DNA from: Acinetobacter halotolerans
GTDB taxonomy: Bacteria > Pseudomonadota > Gammaproteobacteria > Pseudomonadales > Moraxellaceae
Length of the DNA: 64,000 nt
Direction of reading: 5' to 3'
Assembly: GCF_004208515.1 (NCBI RefSeq)
Contig: NZ_SGIM01000006.1
Coordinates: forward strand, 124,001 to 188,000
Part shown: positions 37,872 to 47,111 of the stretch, in pieces
Position numbering within the stretch: the first letter of the stretch is position 1
Layout: each line of letters starts with the position of its first letter
Notes under the pieces: model-generated
Seen by the model: only the letters and a program-made list of their open reading frames with translations
The model's database searches: none
What the model was told of the DNA's origin: nothing
Position numbers and translations under genes: made by a program

Positions 37872-39336
37872 TGCACACGTTCATCAACTATATATCCACG
37901 GACGCTATGTTGAAGCAACCAGTGGTAAAACATTTAATAGTATTAACCCTGCCAATGGTGAAGTGATTGCAACACTTCAACAAGCCTCGCAACAAGATAT
38001 TGAAGCCGCAGTTCATAGCGCGCAACAAGGACAAAAAATCTGGGCTGCTATGACAGCCATAGAGCGTTCTCGTATTTTACGCCGTGCAGTTGACATTTTA
38101 CGTGAACGTAATGATGAGCTGGCGCAACTTGAAACACTCGATACTGGTAAAGCCTACAGCGAGACATCAACCGTTGATATCGTCACAGGTGCCGATGTAC
38201 TTGAATACTACGCAGGTCTTGCGACTGCAATTCAAGGCGAACAAGTCCCGCTTCGTGAATCAAGCTTTTTCTATACTCGCCGTGAACCACTCGGTGTGGT
38301 TGCTGGGATTGGTGCTTGGAACTACCCGATTCAAATTGCTTTATGGAAATCTGCCCCTGCACTTGCAGCAGGCAATGCCATGATTTTCAAACCAAGTGAA
38401 ACCACTCCCCTAACCGCATTTAAACTTGCAGAAATTTATACCGAAGCAGGTCTTCCTAACGGCGTATTTAACGTTGTACAAGGTGCTGGTAGTGAAATTG
38501 GACAATGGTTAACTGAACATCCAATCATCGAAAAAATTTCATTTACTGGTGGAGTCGAAACTGGCAAAAAAGTTATGGCCAGTGCCGCAGGCTCTACCCT
38601 TAAAGAAGTCACCATGGAACTCGGTGGTAAATCACCACTGATCATTTGTGCCGATGCAAATATCGACCGTGCCGCAGATATTGCGGTGATGGCCAACTTC
38701 TTTAGTTCGGGTCAAGTCTGTACCAATGGTACCCGTGTCTTTGTACCAAAAGCCCTGTTAGCTGATTTTGAAGCGGCCATCGTCGAACGCGTAAAACGTA
38801 TTCGTATCGGTGATCCGATGAATCATGAAACTAACTTTGGTCCACTTACCAGCTTTGCTCATATGGACAAAGTTCTCTCTTATATCAATGCAGGCAAGCA
38901 ACAAGGTGCCAAATTATTAATTGGTGGCGATCGTCTCACTGAAGATGCTTTTGCACAAGGTGCTTACGTTCAACCTACCGTGTTTAGTGACTGTACCGAT
39001 GATATGCGGATTGTACAGGACGAAATTTTTGGGCCAGTCATGAGTATTCTCAGTTATACCACTGAAGAAGAAGTGATTCGTCGTGCCAACAATACCACCT
39101 TTGGTTTAGCCGCTGGCATCGTGACTCAAGATATCAGTAGAGCACATCGCATGATTCATCAGATCGAAGCGGGTATTTGCTGGATCAACACATGGGGCGA
39201 GTCCCCTGCTGAAATGCCAGTCGGTGGTTATAAACAATCTGGCGTTGGGCGTGAAAATGGTTTAACCACTTTGGGACATTACACCCGTATTAAATCCATT
39301 CAAGTTGAGCTTGGTGATTACCAAAGCATTTTCTAA
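37864..39336 (+). CDS. betB: Betaine aldehyde dehydrogenase
   Basis: A 490-residue NAD-dependent aldehyde dehydrogenase converting betaine aldehyde to glycine betaine. The catalytic glutamate lies in [13 protein letters not shown] and the catalytic cysteine in [17 protein letters not shown]. The start ATG at 37864 ([10 protein letters not shown]) overlaps betI and gives the normal family length. An upstream in-frame start at 37768 lies inside betI and is unlikely. Confidence 0.96.
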   Translation: MSDAHVHQLYIHGRYVEATSGKTFNSINPANGEVIATLQQASQQDIEAAVHSAQQGQKIWAAMTAIERSRILRRAVDILRERNDELAQLETLDTGKAYSETSTVDIVTGADVLEYYAGLATAIQGEQVPLRESSFFYTRREPLGVVAGIGAWNYPIQIALWKSAPALAAGNAMIFKPSETTPLTAFKLAEIYTEAGLPNGVFNVVQGAGSEIGQWLTEHPIIEKISFTGGVETGKKVMASAAGSTLKEVTMELGGKSPLIICADANIDRAADIAVMANFFSSGQVCTNGTRVFVPKALLADFEAAIVERVKRIRIGDPMNHETNFGPLTSFAHMDKVLSYINAGKQQGAKLLIGGDRLTEDAFAQGAYVQPTVFSDCTDDMRIVQDEIFGPVMSILSYTTEEEVIRRANNTTFGLAAGIVTQDISRAHRMIHQIEAGICWINTWGESPAEMPVGGYKQSGVGRENGLTTLGHYTRIKSIQVELGDYQSIF

Positions 39337-39360
39337 AAAGCATTGCGCTTTATCTTCACT

Positions 39361-39394
39361 TGATCAACTGAATCACGATGTATTCAGTTGATCA
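39361..39394. other. Hairpin between betB and betA
   Basis: A 13-bp perfect stem TGATCAACTGAAT / ATTCAGTTGATCA with an eight-base loop lies 21 bases before the betA start. With no T-run it is unlikely to terminate. It may stabilise or process the mRNA or tune betA expression. Confidence 0.6.
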
Positions 39395-39414
39395 TGCAAC
39401 AATAAAGGCTAATT

Positions 39415-41109
39415 ATGAATAAGCAAGAATTCGATTACATTATCATTGGCGCAGGATCTGCCGGAAATGTTCTCGCAGCACGTCTCACAGAAGACCAAGA
39501 TGTGACTGTTTTATTATTAGAAGCAGGCGGTCCAGATTATCGTTTAGATTTTCGTACACAAATGCCAGCAGCTTTGGCTTTTCCTCTACAAGGTCGCCGC
39601 TATAACTGGGCGTATTTGACCGATCCAGAACCACATATGAACAATCGTCGTATGGAATGTGGACGTGGTAAAGGACTAGGCGGTTCATCCTTAATTAATG
39701 GGATGTGTTATATCCGTGGCAATGCCATGGATTTAGATCAATGGTCAACGCTTAAAGGTCTTGAAGACTGGACTTATGCAGACTGTTTGCCTTACTACCA
39801 AAAAGCAGAAACGCGCGATATTGGTGGCAATGACTATCATGGTGGCAATGGCCCTGTTTCAGTCGCAACACCTAAAAATGATAATAATGTGTTGTTCCAC
39901 GCAATGGTTGAAGCAGGCGTACAAGCAGGTTATCCACGTACCGATGATTTAAATGGCTATCAACAAGAAGGTTTTGGCCCAATGGATCGTACTGTGACAC
40001 CGCAAGGTCGTCGTTCAAGTACAGCTCGTGGTTACTTGGATATGGCAAAAGGTCGTCCAAATCTCACCATCGTAACCCATGCAATGACCAATAAAATCTT
40101 GTTTAACAATAAACAAGCGGTTGGTGTTGAGTACATCATTGGTACTGATCAAGCCAACATGAAACAAGCACAGGCCAAACGTGAAGTATTACTATGCGCA
40201 GGTGCAATTGCATCGCCACAAATTTTACAACGCTCAGGTGTTGGTGAAATTACCTTCCTCAAATCTATGGACATCGAAGTTGTACAAGATCTTCCTGGTG
40301 TAGGTGAAAATCTACAAGACCACTTAGAAATGTACTTGCAATACAAATGTAAGCAACCTGTTTCTCTTTACCCAGCATTGAAATGGTATAACCAACCCGC
40401 GATTGGTGCTGAATGGCTGTTCCTTGGCAAAGGCATCGGCGCAAGCAATCAGTTTGAGGCAGGTGGTTTTATCCGCAGTTCAGATGAGTTTGACTGGCCA
40501 AATATCCAATACCATTTCTTGCCTGTTGCAATTAACTACAATGGCAGTAACGCGGTAAAAGAACATGGTTTTCAAGCCCATGTTGGTTCGATGCGCTCAC
40601 CATCACGTGGTCGAATTAAGCTGAAATCTAAAGACCCATTCGAACATCCAAGTATTTTGTTCAACTACATGTCAGCAGAACAAGATTGGCGTGAATTCCG
40701 CGATGGTATCCGTATTACCCGCGAAATTATGCACCAACCCGCACTTGATCCATATCGTGGCGAAGAAATCAGTCCCGGAAAACACGTGCAAACTGATGCT
40801 GAACTGGATGACTTTATTCGCAATCATGCTGAAACGGCCTACCACCCATCATGTAGTTGCAAAATGGGCGAAGACGAGATGGCGGTGGTTGATGGACAAG
40901 GTCGTGTTCATGGCCTACAAGGCTTACGTGTCATTGATGCCTCGATTATGCCGTTGATCATCACAGGTAATTTAAATGCCACCACCATTATGATGGCAGA
41001 GAAAATTGCTGATCAAATTCGTGGACAAAAGCTACCACGCTCCCAAGCAGACTACTACAAAGCTGGTACTGCTCCAGTACGCCAATCCCCTTTACGTCCA
41101 TTTGCATAA
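39415..41109 (+). CDS. betA: Choline dehydrogenase (GMC oxidoreductase)
   Basis: A 564-residue FAD enzyme oxidising choline to betaine aldehyde at the membrane. The N-terminal dinucleotide motif is [20 protein letters not shown] signatures include [20 protein letters not shown] and the C-terminal [20 protein letters not shown]. The catalytic histidine lies in [13 protein letters not shown]. It follows betB and completes betIBA. Confidence 0.96.
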   Translation: MNKQEFDYIIIGAGSAGNVLAARLTEDQDVTVLLLEAGGPDYRLDFRTQMPAALAFPLQGRRYNWAYLTDPEPHMNNRRMECGRGKGLGGSSLINGMCYIRGNAMDLDQWSTLKGLEDWTYADCLPYYQKAETRDIGGNDYHGGNGPVSVATPKNDNNVLFHAMVEAGVQAGYPRTDDLNGYQQEGFGPMDRTVTPQGRRSSTARGYLDMAKGRPNLTIVTHAMTNKILFNNKQAVGVEYIIGTDQANMKQAQAKREVLLCAGAIASPQILQRSGVGEITFLKSMDIEVVQDLPGVGENLQDHLEMYLQYKCKQPVSLYPALKWYNQPAIGAEWLFLGKGIGASNQFEAGGFIRSSDEFDWPNIQYHFLPVAINYNGSNAVKEHGFQAHVGSMRSPSRGRIKLKSKDPFEHPSILFNYMSAEQDWREFRDGIRITREIMHQPALDPYRGEEISPGKHVQTDAELDDFIRNHAETAYHPSCSCKMGEDEMAVVDGQGRVHGLQGLRVIDASIMPLIITGNLNATTIMMAEKIADQIRGQKLPRSQADYYKAGTAPVRQSPLRPFA

Positions 41110-41173
41110 CCTAGTTAAGTTATGTTCAGCGCCTTAGCGATCTAAGGTGCTGCCAACCATTAGGAAAATTCAA

Positions 41174-41965
41174 ATGAAAAGAATTTTATTCACTTTACCT
41201 TTGGGCTTTTTTTTACACACGGCTCATGCAACCGAGTCAACCACTGAAACAGTATCACCGTTTAGTGCCAATCTCACCGTTGCAAGCCAATATGTATCAC
41301 GCGGCTTTCAACAAACATGGGGCAAACCAGCCCTACAAGGCGGTCTTGATTATGCACATCCCAATGGCTTGTTCGTGGGTACGTGGGCATCGACGGTAAG
41401 TGATCATTTTATTCGCGACGCTTCTGTAGAGTGGGATGTTTATACGGGTTATTCGCGTAGCTTTGGTGATCTTTCTCTCGGTGTCACTGTCGCTTACTAT
41501 TTTTATCCAGGCGCAGAAACCACAGCTGAAACAGGTCATACCAGTTTTGACTATGGTGAAATTATTCCAGAGATTGCTTATGGACCCGTCACCGTCAAAT
41601 ATGCTGTGACTTATACCCAAGATTATTTTGGTAATAACTCAAAGACTTTAGGTGTAGGCAATGATCAGCACTCACGTGGTTCAGGCTATTTAGATGTCAA
41701 TTGGCATCAACCGTTAGGTCAAGGTTGGTCTGCCGATGCTCATTATGGCAATCAACGTATTAAAAACTTTTCAGCAGCAAGCTTTCAAGATGCCAGTTTC
41801 TCGGTCAATAAAGAACTTCCTTATGATCTTGCAGCTAGCCTCATGTATAGCAAAGCATGGGACAAAGAGGATTATTACAAAGAATACAGTAATGGTAATC
41901 CGAATGCCCGAGTCTCAGATCCAATTGATTCGACTGTGACATTTTCCCTCACCAAAAGCTTTTAA
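41174..41965 (+). CDS. TorF-family putative outer membrane porin
   Basis: A 263-residue secreted protein with a Sec signal peptide (MKRILFTLPLGFFLHTAHA, cleaved after AHA) followed by amphipathic beta-strand sequence. The pattern FSANLTVASQYVSRGFQQT is characteristic of the TorF/Gcw_chp family, and the last residue is phenylalanine, as in many outer membrane barrels. I chose the ATG at 41174 because it begins the signal peptide. Lying 65 bases after betA in the same orientation, it may be induced with the bet genes and admit choline or other small solutes, but that is inference. Confidence 0.82.
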   Translation: MKRILFTLPLGFFLHTAHATESTTETVSPFSANLTVASQYVSRGFQQTWGKPALQGGLDYAHPNGLFVGTWASTVSDHFIRDASVEWDVYTGYSRSFGDLSLGVTVAYYFYPGAETTAETGHTSFDYGEIIPEIAYGPVTVKYAVTYTQDYFGNNSKTLGVGNDQHSRGSGYLDVNWHQPLGQGWSADAHYGNQRIKNFSAASFQDASFSVNKELPYDLAASLMYSKAWDKEDYYKEYSNGNPNARVSDPIDSTVTFSLTKSF

Positions 41966-42038
41966 GTGCTCAATTTAACTAAATTCCAATATCTGTTTAG
42001 ATAGAGATTGCTTAGGCTATTTTAGTCATTTAAAACAA

Positions 42039-42070
42039 AAAAGCTGCTATTTCCAAAAATAGCAGCTTTT
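42039..42070. terminator. Bidirectional terminator
   Basis: An 11-bp stem AAAGCTGCTAT / ATAGCAGCTTT flanked by A- and T-runs, between the convergent TorF-like gene and the dehydrogenase gene. Confidence 0.88.
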
Positions 42071-42082
42071 ATTTTAGTCTAA

Positions 42083-43258
42083 TTATGCTTTGATCAATTG
42101 AATATCCGATCCTGCTCGTTTTGGATCAATCAAGATTTTTGCATGTTGTTCTGGATCACGTAATGCATTAAAGGCATTGCTTACCCCTTCCAAGCCCACC
42201 ACACCTGTAATCAGTGGTGAAACATCAATTTTACCTTCGGCAATCATATGCAAGGTGTCACGGAACTCCAGTGGCGTATAACCCAGCACATACTGGATTT
42301 CGAGTTCTTTATTGATCGCCAATGCAGGTTCGATCTTATCGCTTTGCATACAAACACCAACCCCCACGATACGTGAGAACAGTGGCGCACCCTCCAAGAT
42401 CTGCTGCATGATACCTGCCACACCAACACACTCAAAAATCACTGGGCGCTTCGGTAACAAACCGAGTTTGTCACCCACACGCATTGCATTGACCCATGGC
42501 AATGAGAAAGTCTGAACTTTATCAAAAATGCCCATCCCCATATTAATTGCTTCAGAGACATTACCCAGCAAACCCAGCTCTTTCCAACTGCTAAATGGAG
42601 ATTGCTGTTTAGGATCAATCAATATATCTGCACCGCATTGCTCAGCCAACTTACGGCGATTTGGTGAAAAATCACTGGCAACGACAGTTTTAACACCCAT
42701 CGCTTTGAGCATAATAATCACACCTAAACCAACAGGACCACAACCGATCACGATTGCTGGCTCATTTTTCTTAATTCGGCTACGACGCACCGCATGCAAG
42801 GCAACAGCCATCGGTTCTGTCAGCGCAGCACTATCCGCATCCAAACCATTCGGAACTTCAAACATTAAACTGGATTGAACTAAAACTTGTTCTGCATAAC
42901 CGCCTGATGCACTTGGTGAAAGACCTGTTGGCACATATCCTTGTGGATCAACATTGAGCAATGGCATCGCACAAACCAAAGTGTCTGCTTTTAATTTACG
43001 GCGTGTTTTTGGGCCATAATCCAATACCTTTCCGCAGAACTCATGACCGAAAACGAGCTTATCAGAGGATTTTGCAACCCCATTAAAACCGACTCGCGCT
43101 GCCAAATCATGCATATGATCACAGTGATGTTGCATATGTAAATCCGAGCCACAAATTCCACAACGTACCACTTCAAGTAATACTTGCCCTTTCGCGGGGA
43201 CTAATTGAAAACTGTCTTCCAGCTTCAGCTCGGCATTATGACAAACTAACGATTTCAT
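42083..43258 (-). CDS. Zinc-type alcohol/butanediol dehydrogenase family protein
   Basis: A 391-residue MDR-family dehydrogenase. Catalytic-zinc motifs are VVRCGICGSDLH and the GHE motif LVFGHEFCG. The Rossmann nucleotide site is VIGCGPVGLGVIIMLKAMG. The usual four-cysteine structural-zinc loop after GHE is missing, since only isolated cysteines occur there. The segment around HHCDHMHDLAARVGFNG is an insertion not typical of classic ADHs. The substrate is unknown. It is divergent from the NAD salvage operon. Confidence 0.8.
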   Translation of the reverse strand: MKSLVCHNAELKLEDSFQLVPAKGQVLLEVVRCGICGSDLHMQHHCDHMHDLAARVGFNGVAKSSDKLVFGHEFCGKVLDYGPKTRRKLKADTLVCAMPLLNVDPQGYVPTGLSPSASGGYAEQVLVQSSLMFEVPNGLDADSAALTEPMAVALHAVRRSRIKKNEPAIVIGCGPVGLGVIIMLKAMGVKTVVASDFSPNRRKLAEQCGADILIDPKQQSPFSSWKELGLLGNVSEAINMGMGIFDKVQTFSLPWVNAMRVGDKLGLLPKRPVIFECVGVAGIMQQILEGAPLFSRIVGVGVCMQSDKIEPALAINKELEIQYVLGYTPLEFRDTLHMIAEGKIDVSPLITGVVGLEGVSNAFNALRDPEQHAKILIDPKRAGSDIQLIKA

Positions 43259-43607
43259 AGGATGCTTTCCTTATTGTTTTATTGCATTTGTTAGTTTTTC
43301 AGTTTTCTCAATTAAAACAGTCGGACTAACACATTTCATTTTAATTTTGACAAACTGCATTGTCAGAATCCATGACCTAAATATCAATATCTTTATCAAA
43401 TGAGGTCAGCTAACCAAAATACTAAAAACCTCTCATAGGATTTCATTTCAATTTTTATCCTTATTTTTTATAGCAGTTTCAAAAATCATAGAGAAATTAT
43501 CTTCGGTTATTTCATTTAAAAAAATCAAAAAGAGCTATTGCAATATATAGTGTCTTTATGACAATATATATTTATTGGCTTTAAGACACTATTTGGAGAG
43601 GTTAAAA
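43259..43607. promoter_or_regulatory. Divergent region between dehydrogenase and prs, with two NrtR-like operators
   Basis: About 350 AT-rich bases. The left part shows nothing specific. Near prs, 43547-43567 and 43572-43592 hold two related 21-bp elements in opposite orientation, 17 of 21 identical. Their outer arms ATAGTGTCTT and AAGACACTAT form a perfect 10-bp inverted repeat. This placement suits the Nudix-type repressor NrtR, encoded downstream. Confidence 0.65.
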
Positions 43608-44492
43608 ATGGCGATTCAACTTATGACAGCTCAAGCGAATGTTCCCATCGAGTTTTTGCAGTTTTCAGGTGGCGAACGTCATATCGAACTCAAACAAAAC
43701 GTGATTGATCAGTTGCAAGAAAGTACACATATCAAAGCCTCACTAAACAACAGCGCAGATGTGATGGATTACCTGTTATTGGAAAATGTTTTGATTGAGC
43801 AGGGAACTCGTCTTAGTGTTGAAATCCCCTATTTTCCTTATGCTCGCCAAGACCGTATCTGTGCCCAAGGTCAGGCCTTCTCACTAGATTTGATGACTAA
43901 GTTATTAAATAGCAATGCAGAAAAATTTGCAGGACAACGTCAAAAAATTGTGGTTTGGGATTGTCATAGCCAAGTCACTCTTGATCTACTCCGCCAAAAC
44001 ACCAGCTTCCAAGAGGTGATCAATATTGAGCCAGTCAAGATCATTGAGCAAAGTGAAGAACTGATGCGGATTTTATCGGCTGGCAATACAGTTTTGGTCT
44101 GTCCCGATGCTGGCGCAACCCAACGTACCCAAGTGATTGCCAATAACATCAATCCACAACGCCACCAGGCGATTGAGATGATTCGCTGTGAAAAGAAACG
44201 CGATCCAAGCACTGGAAAAATTAGAACAACGGCGGTGGATAGCCCTGATTTGACAGGAAAAACAGCAGTGATCACCGATGATATTTGTGATGGTGGCGCA
44301 ACCTTTATTGGTATTGCCAAACAACTACGCAGCCTAAACTGCCAAAACATTATTCTGTATGTCACGCATGGCATTTTTAGCAAAGGTTTGGCGGTATTTG
44401 ATGGATTGGTCGATCAGGTATTTACAAGTAACAGCTTGGCTCAATCAGAATCAACAAAACTCAAAATTATCAATTTCAAAACTAAGATTTAA
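43608..44492 (+). CDS. prs: Ribose-phosphate pyrophosphokinase-like protein of NAD salvage operon
   Basis: A 294-residue PRPP-synthetase family protein, somewhat shorter than housekeeping Prs (about 315). The conserved YFPYARQDRICAQGQAFSLD is near residue 75, and the PRPP-binding loop is ITDDICDGGATF near 225. The start ATG at 43608 follows GGAGAGG. It is probably a dedicated PRPP supplier for NadV, which follows 18 bases downstream. Divergence from housekeeping Prs leaves open a different ribosyl substrate such as ADP-ribose. Confidence 0.85.
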   Translation: MAIQLMTAQANVPIEFLQFSGGERHIELKQNVIDQLQESTHIKASLNNSADVMDYLLLENVLIEQGTRLSVEIPYFPYARQDRICAQGQAFSLDLMTKLLNSNAEKFAGQRQKIVVWDCHSQVTLDLLRQNTSFQEVINIEPVKIIEQSEELMRILSAGNTVLVCPDAGATQRTQVIANNINPQRHQAIEMIRCEKKRDPSTGKIRTTAVDSPDLTGKTAVITDDICDGGATFIGIAKQLRSLNCQNIILYVTHGIFSKGLAVFDGLVDQVFTSNSLAQSESTKLKIINFKTKI

Positions 44493-44510
44493 AGTAAGAG
44501 GAATATAAAA

Positions 44511-45998
44511 ATGAGTATTAAAATTAATCCACTCAATGCAATCGATTTCTACAAAGCCGATCACCGTCGTCAGTATCCAGTGGGAACTGAATACGTGTAT
44601 GCAAACTTCACACCTCGCTCATCTCGTTTAGCCAAAATGATGCCTGATTTTGATGACAAAATTGTTTTCTTTGGTCTACAAGGCTTTATCAAACACTTCT
44701 TGATTGAAACATGGAACGAGGGCTTTTTTAATCAGCCCAAAGCTAAAGTGGTCGCAGCCTATAAACGTCGTATGGACAATTCTTTAGGTGAAGGTGCAGT
44801 GCCTGTCGAGCACATCGAAGCCTTGCACGATCTCGGATATTTACCATTAAAAATTAAGGCCTTGACAGAAGGTAGCCGAGTTAATATCAAAGTGCCTGTA
44901 TTGACCATTATCAATACTGATCCAAATTTCTTTTGGTTAACCAACTATATTGAAACAGTGCTTAGTGCCGAGCTATGGAAAAGTTGCACCACTGCAACAA
45001 TTGCTTATGAATACAAACGCTTGTTAACTCAATATGCAGAAAAAACAGGTGCAGCTTTAGATTTTGTTCCCGTTCAAGGTCATGATTTTAGTAGCCGTGG
45101 TATGAGTGGCATCTATGATGCAGCCCAATCTGGCGTAGGTCACTTAACCAGCTTTATTGGTACAGATTCAGTCGCTTCGATTGACTATGCAGAAGAATAT
45201 TACAATGCAACAGGTGTAGTGGGCGTTTCAGTTCCTGCAACTGAACACAGTGTTATGTGTATGGGCAGTGAAGACAGTGAAATCGAGACCTTTAGACGTC
45301 TTATCTGTGAGCTTTATCCGTCTGGTGTGGTCAGTATCGTATCGGATACTTGGGATTTTTGGCGCGTCATTACTGAGTTTAGCGTTGAATTAAAAGCAGA
45401 GATTCTAAATCGACAGCCAAATGCCTTAGGTTTAGCCAAAGTGGTATTTCGTCCGGACTCAGGTGATCCTGTGAAAATTATCTGCGGTGATCCCGATGCA
45501 GAAGTGGACAGCCCTGCTTATAAAGGCGCAGTGCAATGTTTATGGGAGATTTTTGGAGGTACCGAAACAACTCAAGGCTATAAAGTGCTGAATGAACGTG
45601 TCGGTTTAATCTATGGTGACTCAATTACACTGGAACGTGCACAAAATATTTTAAAAGGTCTCGTTGCCAAAGGCTTTGCCTCAAACAATCTAGTCTTTGG
45701 GATTGGTAGCTACACCTATAACTACCTCACACGTGATACGTTTGGTTTTGCAGTGAAAGCTACTTGGGGACAAGTGAACGGCGTTGGTCGTGATTTATTC
45801 AAAGACCCAGCAACGGATTCAGGTGTGAAAAAATCTGCCAAAGGTTTATTGCGTATTGAGCAAACTGAAAATGGTTTTGAATTATTTGATCAACAAACTG
45901 CTGAACAAGAAAATATGGGCGTACTTCAAACCGTATTTGAAAATGGCCAATTGTTAAGAGAGTGTTCACTTGATCAGATTCGGGAGAGATTGGCATAA
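44511..45998 (+). CDS. nadV: Nicotinamide phosphoribosyltransferase
   Basis: A 495-residue enzyme of the NAMPT/NadV family that converts nicotinamide and PRPP to nicotinamide mononucleotide for NAD salvage. The N-terminal YKADHRRQYPVGTEYVYANF and internal QGHDFSSRGMSG and ATEHSVMCMGS are family signatures. The C-terminal GSYTYNYLTRDTFGFAVKAT also matches. It forms an operon with the upstream PRPP-synthetase-like gene. Control by the downstream NrtR gene product is likely. Confidence 0.93.
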   Translation: MSIKINPLNAIDFYKADHRRQYPVGTEYVYANFTPRSSRLAKMMPDFDDKIVFFGLQGFIKHFLIETWNEGFFNQPKAKVVAAYKRRMDNSLGEGAVPVEHIEALHDLGYLPLKIKALTEGSRVNIKVPVLTIINTDPNFFWLTNYIETVLSAELWKSCTTATIAYEYKRLLTQYAEKTGAALDFVPVQGHDFSSRGMSGIYDAAQSGVGHLTSFIGTDSVASIDYAEEYYNATGVVGVSVPATEHSVMCMGSEDSEIETFRRLICELYPSGVVSIVSDTWDFWRVITEFSVELKAEILNRQPNALGLAKVVFRPDSGDPVKIICGDPDAEVDSPAYKGAVQCLWEIFGGTETTQGYKVLNERVGLIYGDSITLERAQNILKGLVAKGFASNNLVFGIGSYTYNYLTRDTFGFAVKATWGQVNGVGRDLFKDPATDSGVKKSAKGLLRIEQTENGFELFDQQTAEQENMGVLQTVFENGQLLRECSLDQIRERLA

Positions 45999-46151
45999 AA
46001 TCATTTAAAAAAATTAACTTTAGACCTGAAATTAATCGACTATTGACTATCGTGACGGACAGCATAAATACCCCTGTTTCATGGTCTTGTGCTGCTTTCA
46101 ACGTTGAGCTTTAAAATCGCTCAGGATGTACCAACAGCTTAATAAAGGATT

Positions 46152-46183
46152 TTGCTTACTTTTCACCCTCGAAAAGTAAGCAA
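46152..46183. repeat. 13-bp-stem intergenic hairpin
   Basis: TTGCTTACTTTTC pairs perfectly with GAAAAGTAAGCAA around a six-base loop, in the 330-base gap between nadV and nrtR. No T-run follows. It resembles another hairpin at 52950-52975 and may be a REP-like element. The rest of the gap (45999-46329) holds only the likely nrtR promoter. Confidence 0.6.
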
Positions 46184-46329
46184 TAACCAATACAGAAACC
46201 TTTTGATTTATCAATAAATTTCGAGTCTAGACCAAAATCAGACCACCCTCATTTTTCCATTTATAAACAGCTAATCTAAATATAAAAAAACCTTTATACT
46301 TAACTCACTCATCAATGAGAGTAATCCAA

Positions 46330-47076
46330 ATGACCTATACTTCTGAACAGGAATACCTTGCCCACTATTTAAAAACAGACTATGACACACCTTTGTTTAC
46401 CGTTGATATGGCAATTTTCTCTGTGGCAAAAGGTCAATTACAGGTTTTAATGATTCAACGCTCGAACTTTCCAGAAAAAGGAAAATGGGCCTTACCTGGT
46501 GGCTTTGTCAATTTAAGAACTGATTCAGATTTAATGGCAACGGCGCATCGTAAATTGGTTGAGAAAACAGGCATTAACTCACCTTATCTCGAACAAGTCG
46601 AGACCATCGGCAACCATCATCGTGATCCACGAGGCTGGTCTATTACGTCTCTATACTTTGCATTGATTGATTTTCATAAATTTGACATTCAAGAAAGTAC
46701 AGCAAATGAAAAGAGTCAATGGCATTCTTTAGAGGAGGCCTTGAAACTTGATTTAGCCTTCGATCATAAGGAATTACTACAGATCGCATTTGGGCGTCTT
46801 GGCAATAAGACTCGCTATACTGCTCTACCGGCCAGTCTAATGCCTGAGTTATTTACATTGACCGAATTACAAACCATTTATGAAATTATTTTAGGGCATA
46901 CATTAGAAAAAAAATCATTTAGACGTAGGATGCAAGAAGCAGGAGCAGTTGAAGAAACAGGACAACAGAAAATTGTAGGTAAACGCCCTGCTCAACTATT
47001 TCGCTATGCTCTAAAAGATTATAATTTTACTTTCCCACGTATGTTGGAAACACCACGTCATCCCTGTGATCAATAA
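46330..47076 (+). CDS. nrtR: NrtR-type Nudix transcriptional regulator
   Basis: A 248-residue protein with an N-terminal Nudix fold (about 20-150) and a C-terminal winged helix (about 165-240, with SFRRRMQEAGAVEETGQQK). The Nudix box is degenerate: GGFVNLRTDSDLMATAHRKL followed by VEKTG. It lacks the catalytic glutamate pattern REUxEE, as expected for a non-hydrolytic ADP-ribose sensor. I chose the ATG at 46330; one at 46315 would add five residues. It probably represses prs-nadV through the two operators at 43547-43592. Confidence 0.85.
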   Translation: MTYTSEQEYLAHYLKTDYDTPLFTVDMAIFSVAKGQLQVLMIQRSNFPEKGKWALPGGFVNLRTDSDLMATAHRKLVEKTGINSPYLEQVETIGNHHRDPRGWSITSLYFALIDFHKFDIQESTANEKSQWHSLEEALKLDLAFDHKELLQIAFGRLGNKTRYTALPASLMPELFTLTELQTIYEIILGHTLEKKSFRRRMQEAGAVEETGQQKIVGKRPAQLFRYALKDYNFTFPRMLETPRHPCDQ

Positions 47077-47079
47077 AAA

Positions 47080-47104
47080 GAGCTAAGGCAAAAACCCTTA
47101 GCTC
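47080..47104. terminator. Terminator between convergent nrtR and GMC oxidoreductase
   Basis: The 9-bp stem GAGCTAAGG / CCTTAGCTC around an A-rich loop, four bases after the nrtR stop codon. Confidence 0.8.
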
Positions 47105-47111
47105 CAAAATC

